NCBI GenBank assembly: GCA_046328225.1
Contig: JAXLWZ010000011.1
Coordinates: 1-64,000 of the forward strand
Length of the DNA: 64,000 nucleotides
Source of the DNA: Amarobacillus sp046328225
Lineage (GTDB): Bacteria; Chloroflexota; Dehalococcoidia; Tepidiformales; Tepidiformaceae
Direction: 5' to 3'
Shown: piece by piece, positions 8,307 to 15,755 of the stretch
Position numbering within the stretch: position 1 is the first letter of the stretch
Layout of the letters: the number at the start of each line of letters is the position of its first letter
Translations under genes and position numbers: made by a program
The notes under the pieces: model-generated
Told to the model about the DNA's origin: nothing
The model's database searches: none
Seen by the model: the letters and a program-made list of their open reading frames with translations, nothing else

Positions 8307-10121
8307 ATGCCGGGGTCAGCCACCCGTCCAAGCCACTACCGCCGCGGCGCGCCGGGTGAGCTGACGCCCCGGCAGCGCGAAGTCATCGCCCTCATGGCCG
8401 CCGGGCGCACCAACCCGGAGATCGCCGATGCGCTCGGCATCACGCTCGATGGCGCGAAATGGCACGTGCGCGAGATCTTCCTCCGCCTCGAAGTCGAATC
8501 CCGCGAAGAGGCCGTCGAAGCCTGGCACGATTGGAACCGTCCCCGCGCGCGCCTTGGCCGGGCCCTGCGCGCCGCCATCCCCGCGAGCATCCCGGCGCGC
8601 GTCGCGGGCATCGGCGCGGCCACCGCGACGGGCACCGCGGGCGTCGCGCTCCTGGCCGTCGCCATCACCACCGGCGGCGATGCACCCCCCGGGCCGGCCT
8701 CCTACGACTCCATGGTCCTGACGCCGACGCCACCCGCCCCGGCCGCGCGCGCCTGCGTCCCCGGCGAGTTCACGAATGAGCAGCCATCCGCCACCCGCTC
8801 GGGGAGTGCGGTCACGTTCGAACAGCCGATCACCAAGCGCATCGATTGCGAATACTCCGGCGCGCTCGAGGTTCGTGCGTTCGATGGTGCCCTCGCGCCC
8901 CCCGCGATGATGTCGAGCCAGCCGCTCGCGACCGCGAACGCCGCCTTCGGCGCGCCCGCCGGCACGACGCGCCTGGTGCAATCGGTGCGGTGGTCGAACT
9001 GGTGCGAACCCACGCCCGCGGAAGCCGCGTTCCTGCTCCTGACCACGCGCACGGGCGAGCCCGGCTCGGGCGGGGCCGGCTCCGTGCCGTTCGCACCCCC
9101 GCCATGCATCGATCGCGGTTCGCCCACGCGGCTCGAAATCACCACCCGTGTCGAGCCCGACCCGCCGCTCACGTCGTACAACACCCCGACGCCGACACCT
9201 TCGCCGACACCCCGGCCGTACGGTTCCGCCTGCGTGGACGGCGACCTGACCTTCAGCGGTACGACAACGAACGTCGCGGGGGCGGTGGTCTTCGTGCAGC
9301 GGATGACCAAGCCCGCGACCTGCGAACTGCGCCGCACGATGGCCGCCTTCGCCGTCGCCGGCGCGGGCGGCCCGACGGCGGCGCGCCTGGTGGAGACCAC
9401 CGCGGCCCTCGAACTGCCGGCGGGCACCGACTCCGCGACCATCACGACGCGCTGGGGAAACTGGTGCGGCGCCCCAGGCGAGGCCGCCATCTGGGTGATG
9501 TACGACGCCGTGGCCCAATCCGGCAGCCGCAGCAACGCCGCCGCGCCGCCAACGTGCGCGAACGCGGGCCAGCCCTCCACGATCGCGATTTCGGTCGAGC
9601 CTTCGCCCGCGGTGCCCGTGACGCCCGTGGCCGTGGGCGCGCCGCCGGCAGTCGCCTCGCCCGCGGACCTGGCACCGTTAGTGCGCTGGCTCGATGCCGT
9701 CGTCCGCGGGCGGGCACTGACGCTGCTCGAATCGCTCTCCGAGCCCATGCCCGGCTACTTCATGGACCAGTCCGGCACCATCGGCGACGCGCGCACGTTC
9801 ACCGGCGACCTTTCGCGGCTGAACGCGAACGTCTCGGGTGTCATCTCCGCCGGCTGCGCGGCGAACGCGCCGAAGTGCGAACGGTTCGTGGTCGCGTTCG
9901 CGGCAACGACGGGACCGGGCTCGTACAAGGCGCTCGTGTTCGAAGTCGTGGCCGGCGAGGTGCGACTGCGCGGCATGTACCCGGGCGGCCGCGCCCCGGG
10001 CAACCCCTCCGGCGGCGACGCCCCGAACGTGCACGGCGGCGGCAGCGCGACCACGCCAATGGGGGCCGGTCACCTTCGTACCAGTGCCCTGACAACCCGC
10101 GACCGGCGAACGGGAGTGTGA
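8307..10121 (+). CDS. LuxR-type HTH protein with membrane segment and duplicated ectodomain
   Basis: 604 residues. The N-terminus carries a LuxR/GerE-type helix-turn-helix (ELTPRQREVIALMAAG, then NPEIADALGI, about residues 17-70). A hydrophobic segment follows at about 100-122 (ARVAGIGAATATGTAGVALL). Beyond it lie two related domains of about 130 residues, each beginning with ACVPGEF or ACVDGDL and each ending in a Cys-containing strand, separated by a Thr/Pro linker (TPTPTPSPTPRP). A different C-terminal domain starts near residue 450. A DNA-binding domain on the cytoplasmic side joined to an exported Cys-containing sensor would be a one-component transmembrane regulator. Ligand and targets are unknown. 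The ORF is open upstream to 8172, but that part is repeat DNA. Confidence 0.75.
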   Translation: MPGSATRPSHYRRGAPGELTPRQREVIALMAAGRTNPEIADALGITLDGAKWHVREIFLRLEVESREEAVEAWHDWNRPRARLGRALRAAIPASIPARVAGIGAATATGTAGVALLAVAITTGGDAPPGPASYDSMVLTPTPPAPAARACVPGEFTNEQPSATRSGSAVTFEQPITKRIDCEYSGALEVRAFDGALAPPAMMSSQPLATANAAFGAPAGTTRLVQSVRWSNWCEPTPAEAAFLLLTTRTGEPGSGGAGSVPFAPPPCIDRGSPTRLEITTRVEPDPPLTSYNTPTPTPSPTPRPYGSACVDGDLTFSGTTTNVAGAVVFVQRMTKPATCELRRTMAAFAVAGAGGPTAARLVETTAALELPAGTDSATITTRWGNWCGAPGEAAIWVMYDAVAQSGSRSNAAAPPTCANAGQPSTIAISVEPSPAVPVTPVAVGAPPAVASPADLAPLVRWLDAVVRGRALTLLESLSEPMPGYFMDQSGTIGDARTFTGDLSRLNANVSGVISAGCAANAPKCERFVVAFAATTGPGSYKALVFEVVAGEVRLRGMYPGGRAPGNPSGGDAPNVHGGGSATTPMGAGHLRTSALTTRDRRTGV

Positions 10122-10180
10122 ACCACACCACATTCGCGCGCCACCTCCGCTGTCACACTCGGGCACGAACGGAGGGACTC

Positions 10181-11101
10181 GTGCCTGTCCTCGAAGTCGA
10201 CCGGCTGGTCAAACGCTACCGCGGCGGGACGCTCGCGAACGACGGCATCACCCTCGCGGTCGAGCCGGGCGAAGTCTACGGCCTGCTGGGCCCGAACGGC
10301 GCGGGCAAGACGACGCTCGTGCGGCAGGTGCTCGGGCTGCTGCGGCCCACCTCCGGTGGAATCCGCCTCAACGGCCGCGACATCGTGGCCAACCCCGGCT
10401 ATGCCCGGCAGGCCATCGGCTTCCTCCCCCAGGGGCAGTTCCTCATGGACCAGGTGCACGTCGATGAGCTGATTCACGGCATCGCGAAGCTGCGCGGCCT
10501 CCCGGGCGCCGAAGCCCGCCGCGCGACCGAACACTGGATCGAACGGCTCGACCTCGGCGACTTCCGCACGACCTCGCTCGCGGCCGCTTCCGGGGGCGTG
10601 CGGCGGCTCGCCGGCTTCGCCTGTACCGTCGTCGGCGGGTCGCGCATGCTCGTGCTCGATGAGCCCACGAACGACATCGACCCCGTGCGGCGCGCGCTCC
10701 TCTGGAGTTCGATCGCCGAGCTCGCGCGCGAGGGCGCCAGCGTCCTCCTCGTCACGCACAACCTCGCCGAGGCCGAACGCGTCATCGCCCGCTTCGCCAT
10801 CATCGACCAGGGCCGGATCGTCCGCGAAGGCACGCCGGCGGCACTGCGCACGCTCGTTTCGGATCACCTGCGCGTGGAGATCACAGCCACGAGCGCGATC
10901 ACGCCGCACCCCGCGCTGCGCGCCGATCCCGCGAACCCGGGCAGCTACCTCCTCGACCATCGCGACCTGGCGGCCGTGAGCGCCTGGATCCAGGGTCTGC
11001 GCGAAGAGCGCTCCATCCTCGATTTCAGCATCGCGCCGCCGACGCTCGACGACATCTACGCCGCCTCCGTCAGCGGCGAAGCGGCCGGGAGCGCGGCATG
11101 A
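10181..11101 (+). CDS. ABC transporter ATP-binding protein
   Basis: 306 residues. Walker A is GPNGAGKTT near residue 37, Walker B is MLVLDEPTND, and the switch His is in LVTHNLAEAE. The signature loop is degenerate (SGGVRRL instead of LSGGQ), as in many ABC-2 drug or polysaccharide exporters. The C-terminal 80 residues form an accessory domain. GTG 10181 is chosen because GGAGGGA lies three bases upstream. The stop overlaps the permease start as ATGA, so the two are translationally coupled. It powers export of an unknown substrate. Confidence 0.9.
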   Translation: MPVLEVDRLVKRYRGGTLANDGITLAVEPGEVYGLLGPNGAGKTTLVRQVLGLLRPTSGGIRLNGRDIVANPGYARQAIGFLPQGQFLMDQVHVDELIHGIAKLRGLPGAEARRATEHWIERLDLGDFRTTSLAAASGGVRRLAGFACTVVGGSRMLVLDEPTNDIDPVRRALLWSSIAELAREGASVLLVTHNLAEAERVIARFAIIDQGRIVREGTPAALRTLVSDHLRVEITATSAITPHPALRADPANPGSYLLDHRDLAAVSAWIQGLREERSILDFSIAPPTLDDIYAASVSGEAAGSAA

Positions 11102-11835
11102 CCTTCGCCCGCCAGTTCGCCGACATGTTTTCGCTGACGGTGCGGATGTACCGCGAACAGACCTGGTTCCTGAGCATGGTGAACATCGCCTTCGCCTTCG
11201 GGCTGGTGCTCGGATTCGGGTACCTGGTGCCGGACATCAGCCGCGAAACCGCGCTCTTCCTCACGACCGGGGCGGCGACGCAGATGATCGTGACGATCGG
11301 GCTCGTCGGGCTACCGCAGGGCCTTTCGCAGGCGAAGGCGGAGGGCCGCCTCGACTACTTCTTCACGCTGCCCATCCACCGCGAGGCGTACCTGTTAGCC
11401 CAGGTGACGTTCGTGGCGCTGCTTTCGCTGCCGGCGGTACTGTTCGCACTCCTGCTGGGGGCGTGGCACTACGGCTTCGGACTCGATGCGAGCCCGTGGC
11501 TGCTCGCGGCGGTGCCGCTGGCGGTGCTTTCGCTCGCGGGCTTGGGCGTGGCCATGGCGATCGTCTCGCCGCACCAGCAGCTGACGAACGCGCTCACCCA
11601 GCTGATCATCTTCTACGTACTGTTCTTCGCGCCGGTGCTGATGCCGCGCGAGCAGCTCCCGTGGCTGTTGCGGCAGGCCGCCCTCGTACTCCCGCCCACC
11701 TACGCCGCCGACGCCATGCGCGCGACGGTGACGGACCTCCCCGGCACGCACCTCTTCCGCTCGCTCGCGTTCATGGCCGCCTTCTCCGCCGCCTCCCTCG
11801 CCCTCGCCAGCGCCGCCGCGCGGAGAAGGGGGTGA
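11098..11835 (+). CDS. ABC-2 type transporter permease
   Basis: 245 residues with about six hydrophobic helices, including FLSMVNIAFAFGLVLGFGYL, LTQLIIFYVLFFAPVLM and a C-terminal SLAFMAAFSAASLALA. The SHPQQL-like turn and the length fit ABC-2 membrane subunits that dimerise to form the export channel. It overlaps the ATPase gene by four bases. The stop codon runs directly into a GAGGAAG heptad repeat. Confidence 0.88.
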   Translation: MTFARQFADMFSLTVRMYREQTWFLSMVNIAFAFGLVLGFGYLVPDISRETALFLTTGAATQMIVTIGLVGLPQGLSQAKAEGRLDYFFTLPIHREAYLLAQVTFVALLSLPAVLFALLLGAWHYGFGLDASPWLLAAVPLAVLSLAGLGVAMAIVSPHQQLTNALTQLIIFYVLFFAPVLMPREQLPWLLRQAALVLPPTYAADAMRATVTDLPGTHLFRSLAFMAAFSAASLALASAAARRRG

Positions 11836-11839
11836 GGAA

Positions 11840-11867
11840 GAGGAAGGAGGAAGGAGGAAAGAGAAAG
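11840..11867 (+). repeat. purine heptad block after the permease stop
   Basis: Four heptads in register (GAGGAAG, GAGGAAG, GAGGAAA, GAGAAAG) begin five bases after the TGA at 11833-11835, with a six-base partial unit in between. Confidence 0.75.
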
Positions 11868-12323
11868 ACCCCGGCCGACAGTGCCCGATCTTCCGCGGCT
11901 CCCGATGATGATCGCCGCACGGGCCCAGGCAGCGAAACTGGCCGTCTGACTTGTGGGACTCTACGCCGCGATCGAGGGAAGCCTGGACGGAGGCAGCGCC
12001 ACGAGGGCACCAGCGCCGACTTCCACGAACTCATCCAGAGGAAGGCAGCGTTCGGCCTGGCAACGAGCGCAGCGGCCAACGGTGTAGTAGCGCGCACCGA
12101 CAGTGGTCGCGACCCACAGGTGCAGTTCACAGGGACTCATCGACATTCTCCGCCGTGTTTCGCTCCAGCATGACTCGTCGCGCATCGGCCGTGGAAGAGG
12201 GAACACCCTGCAGTGTCCCCCAATTGCCACGCATCTCTCACGAAACTGCGAAGAGTTGCGACTCGTCGTCCATTCCATTACGCTCCGCACCCCTCGGGGA
12301 ATCTCGGTAAGGGCGGTGGGCAT
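11868..12323. other. intergenic region upstream of the tubulin-like gene
   Basis: About 450 bases, less GC-rich than the flanks. The only coding candidate is the small minus-strand ORF 11961-12140. The sequence just before 12324 (GGGCGGTGGGCAT) can act as a ribosome binding site. No repeat block or terminator with a T tract was seen. Confidence 0.4.
11961..12140 (-). CDS. small Cys-rich protein candidate
   Basis: 59 residues starting MSPCELHLWVATT, with CARCQAERC in the middle (Cys at 4, 24, 27 and 32), which could bind zinc. ATG 12140 has GGAG seven bases upstream; a second ATG sits at 12146. It is transcribed away from the tubulin-like gene. In this GC range open frames arise by chance, so the main support is the start context and the spacing of Cys residues. 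No family is recognised. Confidence 0.35.
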   Translation of the reverse strand: MSPCELHLWVATTVGARYYTVGRCARCQAERCLPLDEFVEVGAGALVALPPSRLPSIAA

Positions 12324-15300
12324 TTGGCACAGGTAATAGCATTGTTTTTGGGCGGCACGGGGAAGTACGTTGCCGAACTGCAGCGAGGTTGGAGCGCGAG
12401 CTACGGATGGGCACAAGCGCCGTTCATCGCGTTCGATGTCGATGCTAGCGAGGACCTGAGCGGTGCGTTCGCGCTGGGCCCGGCTCTCATGCACCCACCA
12501 ATCAACTATATCCAGGATGTCCGTGCCACCATTTCCAGTTGGAACGGAGACGACCTGGCGAAAGAGCTTGGAACGGGAAGCCGCACACCCGAAGATTCGG
12601 TCCTTTTGAGCGCTGCTCGGGACCTTTCGAGGCCGGTCCTCGTCGCCGGCGCGGGCCTTTGGACCCTGCGTGCCATCGGGCTTCCCGCCGCGCAAGCGCT
12701 CGCCGCAGGTGGCCCCCAGGGAAACGTTGTGGAGCGGGTTCGGAGGATTGTGCAGCCAATCGCGAACGGGGGCGGACCGGTACATATCCTGATCGTGGGA
12801 AGCGCCGCAGGGGGAACTGGTTCCGGATTCCTCACGCCGCTTGCTCTGTGGCTGCGGCATGAAACGGCAGCAATGACAAACGTTCGCATCTACGGGATCA
12901 TCGCGCTCGCATCAGCCTTCGAAAACTCCTGGAATGCGGCCGACCAGGTCACCCGCAGCAAGGGCAAGGCGGGGACGTTCGGGGTCTTCCGCGAGGTCGC
13001 CCTCTTGAGCAAGAAACCAGAGCCGTTTGCCCGCCCCGGCGAGCGAAAGATCGGGCTGCAACCACCATTGACGTACTGGAAGGGCAGCGCCCAGCCCCTC
13101 CCTGAAGGCGCTCCGCTGACGAATTACCCGCTCTTTGATGGCGTTTTCTGGTTCGGGCGCCGCGAGGTGAGTGACGCGGACGCGCGCGCCACTGCCATCT
13201 TCGAAGAAACGGCGAGGAGTCTCGGCGCGCTGTCGGATCCGACCCTGTCCGATCGGGTAGCAGCGAGCCCTGTGATGGGCAACGCCCCTCTCGCTCTGGT
13301 CCCGGGCTACGTATCGGTCGAATACCGGCGGCTAGAAGTCGCCTACCGACTGGCCGGCCAGGTACTTGAGCAGACGTTGAGGAACCGGGTCGCACAGGAT
13401 ACGAGTGCTTCGTACCCCTCGGACGCCCAGTATTCCTACCACGCCGCGCAGCTGAATTACCCGTTCGCGGCATTTGTCCGGTCAGTCCACAGCCAGGTCT
13501 TCGCGCACGTGGGGGGCGCGACCGGCGGCACGACAGTCAGCCGCAAGCAGTTCCGGGACTTCGTCACGGCGCTGGATACGACCAACAACATCAGCTTCGC
13601 CAGCCCGACGCAAGCCACACTCGTCGCACCCGCCGCGGACTGGAACAACGCGGTGGCGGGAATGGTCACCGATCTGGACCAACGGCTGAAGGACCTCTCC
13701 TCGGCGCAGGAGTTGGTCGTGCGATCGCGCGGTCTCGAAGAACTGGAGGCCACGGACGGGTGGATGCGGGAGCGGGTTGAGTCGCTATTGAACGCACCCG
13801 GGCCGCTGTCAAACGCCGGCTCCGTCGTTAAGCGGTGGGGTGAGCAGCTGGCAGAGGCGAGGACATTCTTTCAGCGGACCTGGGATGCGGGCCTCCAGGC
13901 GAATGACAGCACGGCGGCACCCATCCTCTCGGTCCCGGCAGCGGAAGCCGCGCTGCAGGAAGCTAAGCAAGCGATGAACCCGGTCGCGGGACCGGCGGCG
14001 TCCAGGCGGTCGCGGTGGGACAGCATTGTCCGTTACGCGGGATGCGCATTCTTGGGTCTGATCGCCGGGGCGGCGGGTTACCTGTTCGTGAACTGGTTCG
14101 CGGGGTTGGTTGGCTTCGCAGTGTTGGGTGGACTGGCCCTGTTTTTCACGCGGCCTCGCGCCAGGCAGAGCGGCCCTTCGCTCCCCAACGTTCGCACACA
14201 GGCCTTTAACCGCCTACGGGAAGCGTACCAGGAACTCTTGTTCGCGAAGCGTGCCGAGTTCGCCTGGCAGTTCGCACGCACGACCCTCTACGCCGAACTC
14301 GCAAATACCGCCGCAAACGAGCCCACCTCACGGGTGCAGGCTCTAGAAGATGCTTTGATTACGGCGACGGACATGGTGGTGAACCTGGCCGATACCGAAC
14401 AGAGCAAAGTCGCGGCGCAGAATGTGGCGCCCAATTGCGTCGTGGCAGAGGTGGGACGTGATCAGCCCATACCAAACGTCCAGCTGCCCGAGCTCCTGGA
14501 CCAGTTGCGAAAGGCAGCCGCCTTTCGCGTGTCGCGAGCCAGCGGACCGGTAGTAACCCTTGAGCTTCCGGCGGAGCAGGTCTCCGTGGTCGGCACCGCG
14601 GCCGACCTGGGCGAATCCGCGCTGGCGACGGGCCGCTTTCTCGATGCATTCGAGGCCCGGGCGCGGACCATCGTGCAGGAGGCGGGCGTGCTCGAGCCAG
14701 ACTTCCTGAGCGTCCCGAACGCTCAACAACAGCTCCCGCAACTCCTGGACAGGCTCGGTGCCCAGGCGATCGCGCGGGGCCCTTCGGCCAGCTTCCCTGG
14801 CGCTGGCGCTCCTGACTTCTCTGTGCTGGCCGCAGGTTCACCGGCGCTGGCGGCCGCCCTCACTCCCATCGTGCAGAACCCGCCCCCGTCGATCCAACCC
14901 GCGAACCTTGCTCGGCTCCGTGCCGGGCTGGCCGCCGGGAATCAAGTGTTGACCGTGCCTTCGGTGGGCGAGGGATTCGCGCTCATCGAAGTCTGGGGCG
15001 CTGGAGACCCGGAGAAGCTCGCTGAATACCAGCAGATGCAGGCGGCGTATTACGGTCTCGGGATGGCGCCTGCCGAATTGGATCCGTCCGGCCTGCCCCA
15101 GGTTTTCAATGCTGCGAACTTCTCGTTTCAAGTGGTGCCTGAACTCGCCACAGCCGCGTTCATCGAAACGGCGGGGCACACGAACCGCCCCCTCCACCGG
15201 CTCGTGGTGCAGCGGCTGCGCGGTTGCGACCCGCGGGTGCCGGGGCCCAGCTTCCTCGAGCTTTACTACATCGCTCGTGTTCGCGGATGGCTCAACACAC

Positions 15301-15755
15301 AAGGGCAGGCGCCCGCTACCCGCACCGAGATCCTCATCGATTCGGTGCGGGTGCCGCTGCTGGTCCAGGCACCGGTTGGGGCAGGCTTTCAAGACCCCGC
15401 GGGCGCTTCGCGGCGGCGGCTTTGCGAGTTCGACGCTCTCGCAGATCTCCTCAGCTATCGCGGAGTCGCTATTGCCGCCGGGATGTTAACCGAATTCGTT
15501 GGTGCCGGCCAAACGCTCGACGCCGGGCGATGGCCGCTCCTGCATCAGCAGGGGACCATCCCCACCGTCCAACAGGCTCTGCGCGACGCGTACTGGGCGG
15601 TCGCGAGCAGACCGCAGGAGATCCAGCAGCTGTTCGAGGCGATGCGGTCTGAGTTGGAGAAGGACGCCGACGGGATGGAGGACTCGCTGGCGAACGACTG
15701 GCGAACCCTCGGGACCATCCTCTTTGACCGGTCCGTCACCAAGACACTCCGGTGA
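12324..15755 (+). CDS. tubulin/FtsZ-superfamily GTPase-like protein with central membrane segment
   Basis: 1143 residues. The first strand-loop reads ALFLGGTGKYVAEL. The nucleotide-binding signature of tubulins, GSAAGGTGSG, is at residues 159-168. This combination is typical of the large bacterial tubulin-like family (Pfam Tubulin_2), which is poorly characterised. Residues about 569-609 form one or two membrane helices (AFLGLIAGAAGYLF, then LVGFAVLGGLALFF), so the GTPase half and a C-terminal half of over 500 residues are tethered to the membrane. No known domain was recognised in the C-terminal half. TTG 12324 is proposed as start because GGGCGGTGGG precedes it and upstream residues look non-native; ATG 12213 is the alternative. 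The stop overlaps the next gene's GTG. Codon use is visibly less GC-biased than in neighbours, suggesting transfer. Confidence 0.75.
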   Translation: MAQVIALFLGGTGKYVAELQRGWSASYGWAQAPFIAFDVDASEDLSGAFALGPALMHPPINYIQDVRATISSWNGDDLAKELGTGSRTPEDSVLLSAARDLSRPVLVAGAGLWTLRAIGLPAAQALAAGGPQGNVVERVRRIVQPIANGGGPVHILIVGSAAGGTGSGFLTPLALWLRHETAAMTNVRIYGIIALASAFENSWNAADQVTRSKGKAGTFGVFREVALLSKKPEPFARPGERKIGLQPPLTYWKGSAQPLPEGAPLTNYPLFDGVFWFGRREVSDADARATAIFEETARSLGALSDPTLSDRVAASPVMGNAPLALVPGYVSVEYRRLEVAYRLAGQVLEQTLRNRVAQDTSASYPSDAQYSYHAAQLNYPFAAFVRSVHSQVFAHVGGATGGTTVSRKQFRDFVTALDTTNNISFASPTQATLVAPAADWNNAVAGMVTDLDQRLKDLSSAQELVVRSRGLEELEATDGWMRERVESLLNAPGPLSNAGSVVKRWGEQLAEARTFFQRTWDAGLQANDSTAAPILSVPAAEAALQEAKQAMNPVAGPAASRRSRWDSIVRYAGCAFLGLIAGAAGYLFVNWFAGLVGFAVLGGLALFFTRPRARQSGPSLPNVRTQAFNRLREAYQELLFAKRAEFAWQFARTTLYAELANTAANEPTSRVQALEDALITATDMVVNLADTEQSKVAAQNVAPNCVVAEVGRDQPIPNVQLPELLDQLRKAAAFRVSRASGPVVTLELPAEQVSVVGTAADLGESALATGRFLDAFEARARTIVQEAGVLEPDFLSVPNAQQQLPQLLDRLGAQAIARGPSASFPGAGAPDFSVLAAGSPALAAALTPIVQNPPPSIQPANLARLRAGLAAGNQVLTVPSVGEGFALIEVWGAGDPEKLAEYQQMQAAYYGLGMAPAELDPSGLPQVFNAANFSFQVVPELATAAFIETAGHTNRPLHRLVVQRLRGCDPRVPGPSFLELYYIARVRGWLNTQGQAPATRTEILIDSVRVPLLVQAPVGAGFQDPAGASRRRLCEFDALADLLSYRGVAIAAGMLTEFVGAGQTLDAGRWPLLHQQGTIPTVQQALRDAYWAVASRPQEIQQLFEAMRSELEKDADGMEDSLANDWRTLGTILFDRSVTKTLR

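Noticed and set aside
12213..12323. Upstream extension of the tubulin-like protein to ATG 12213
   Set aside because: The extra 37 residues do not look like protein and the GTPase fold should begin near ALFLGGTG. A ribosome-binding-site-like GGGCGGTGGG precedes TTG 12324. Not excluded completely.
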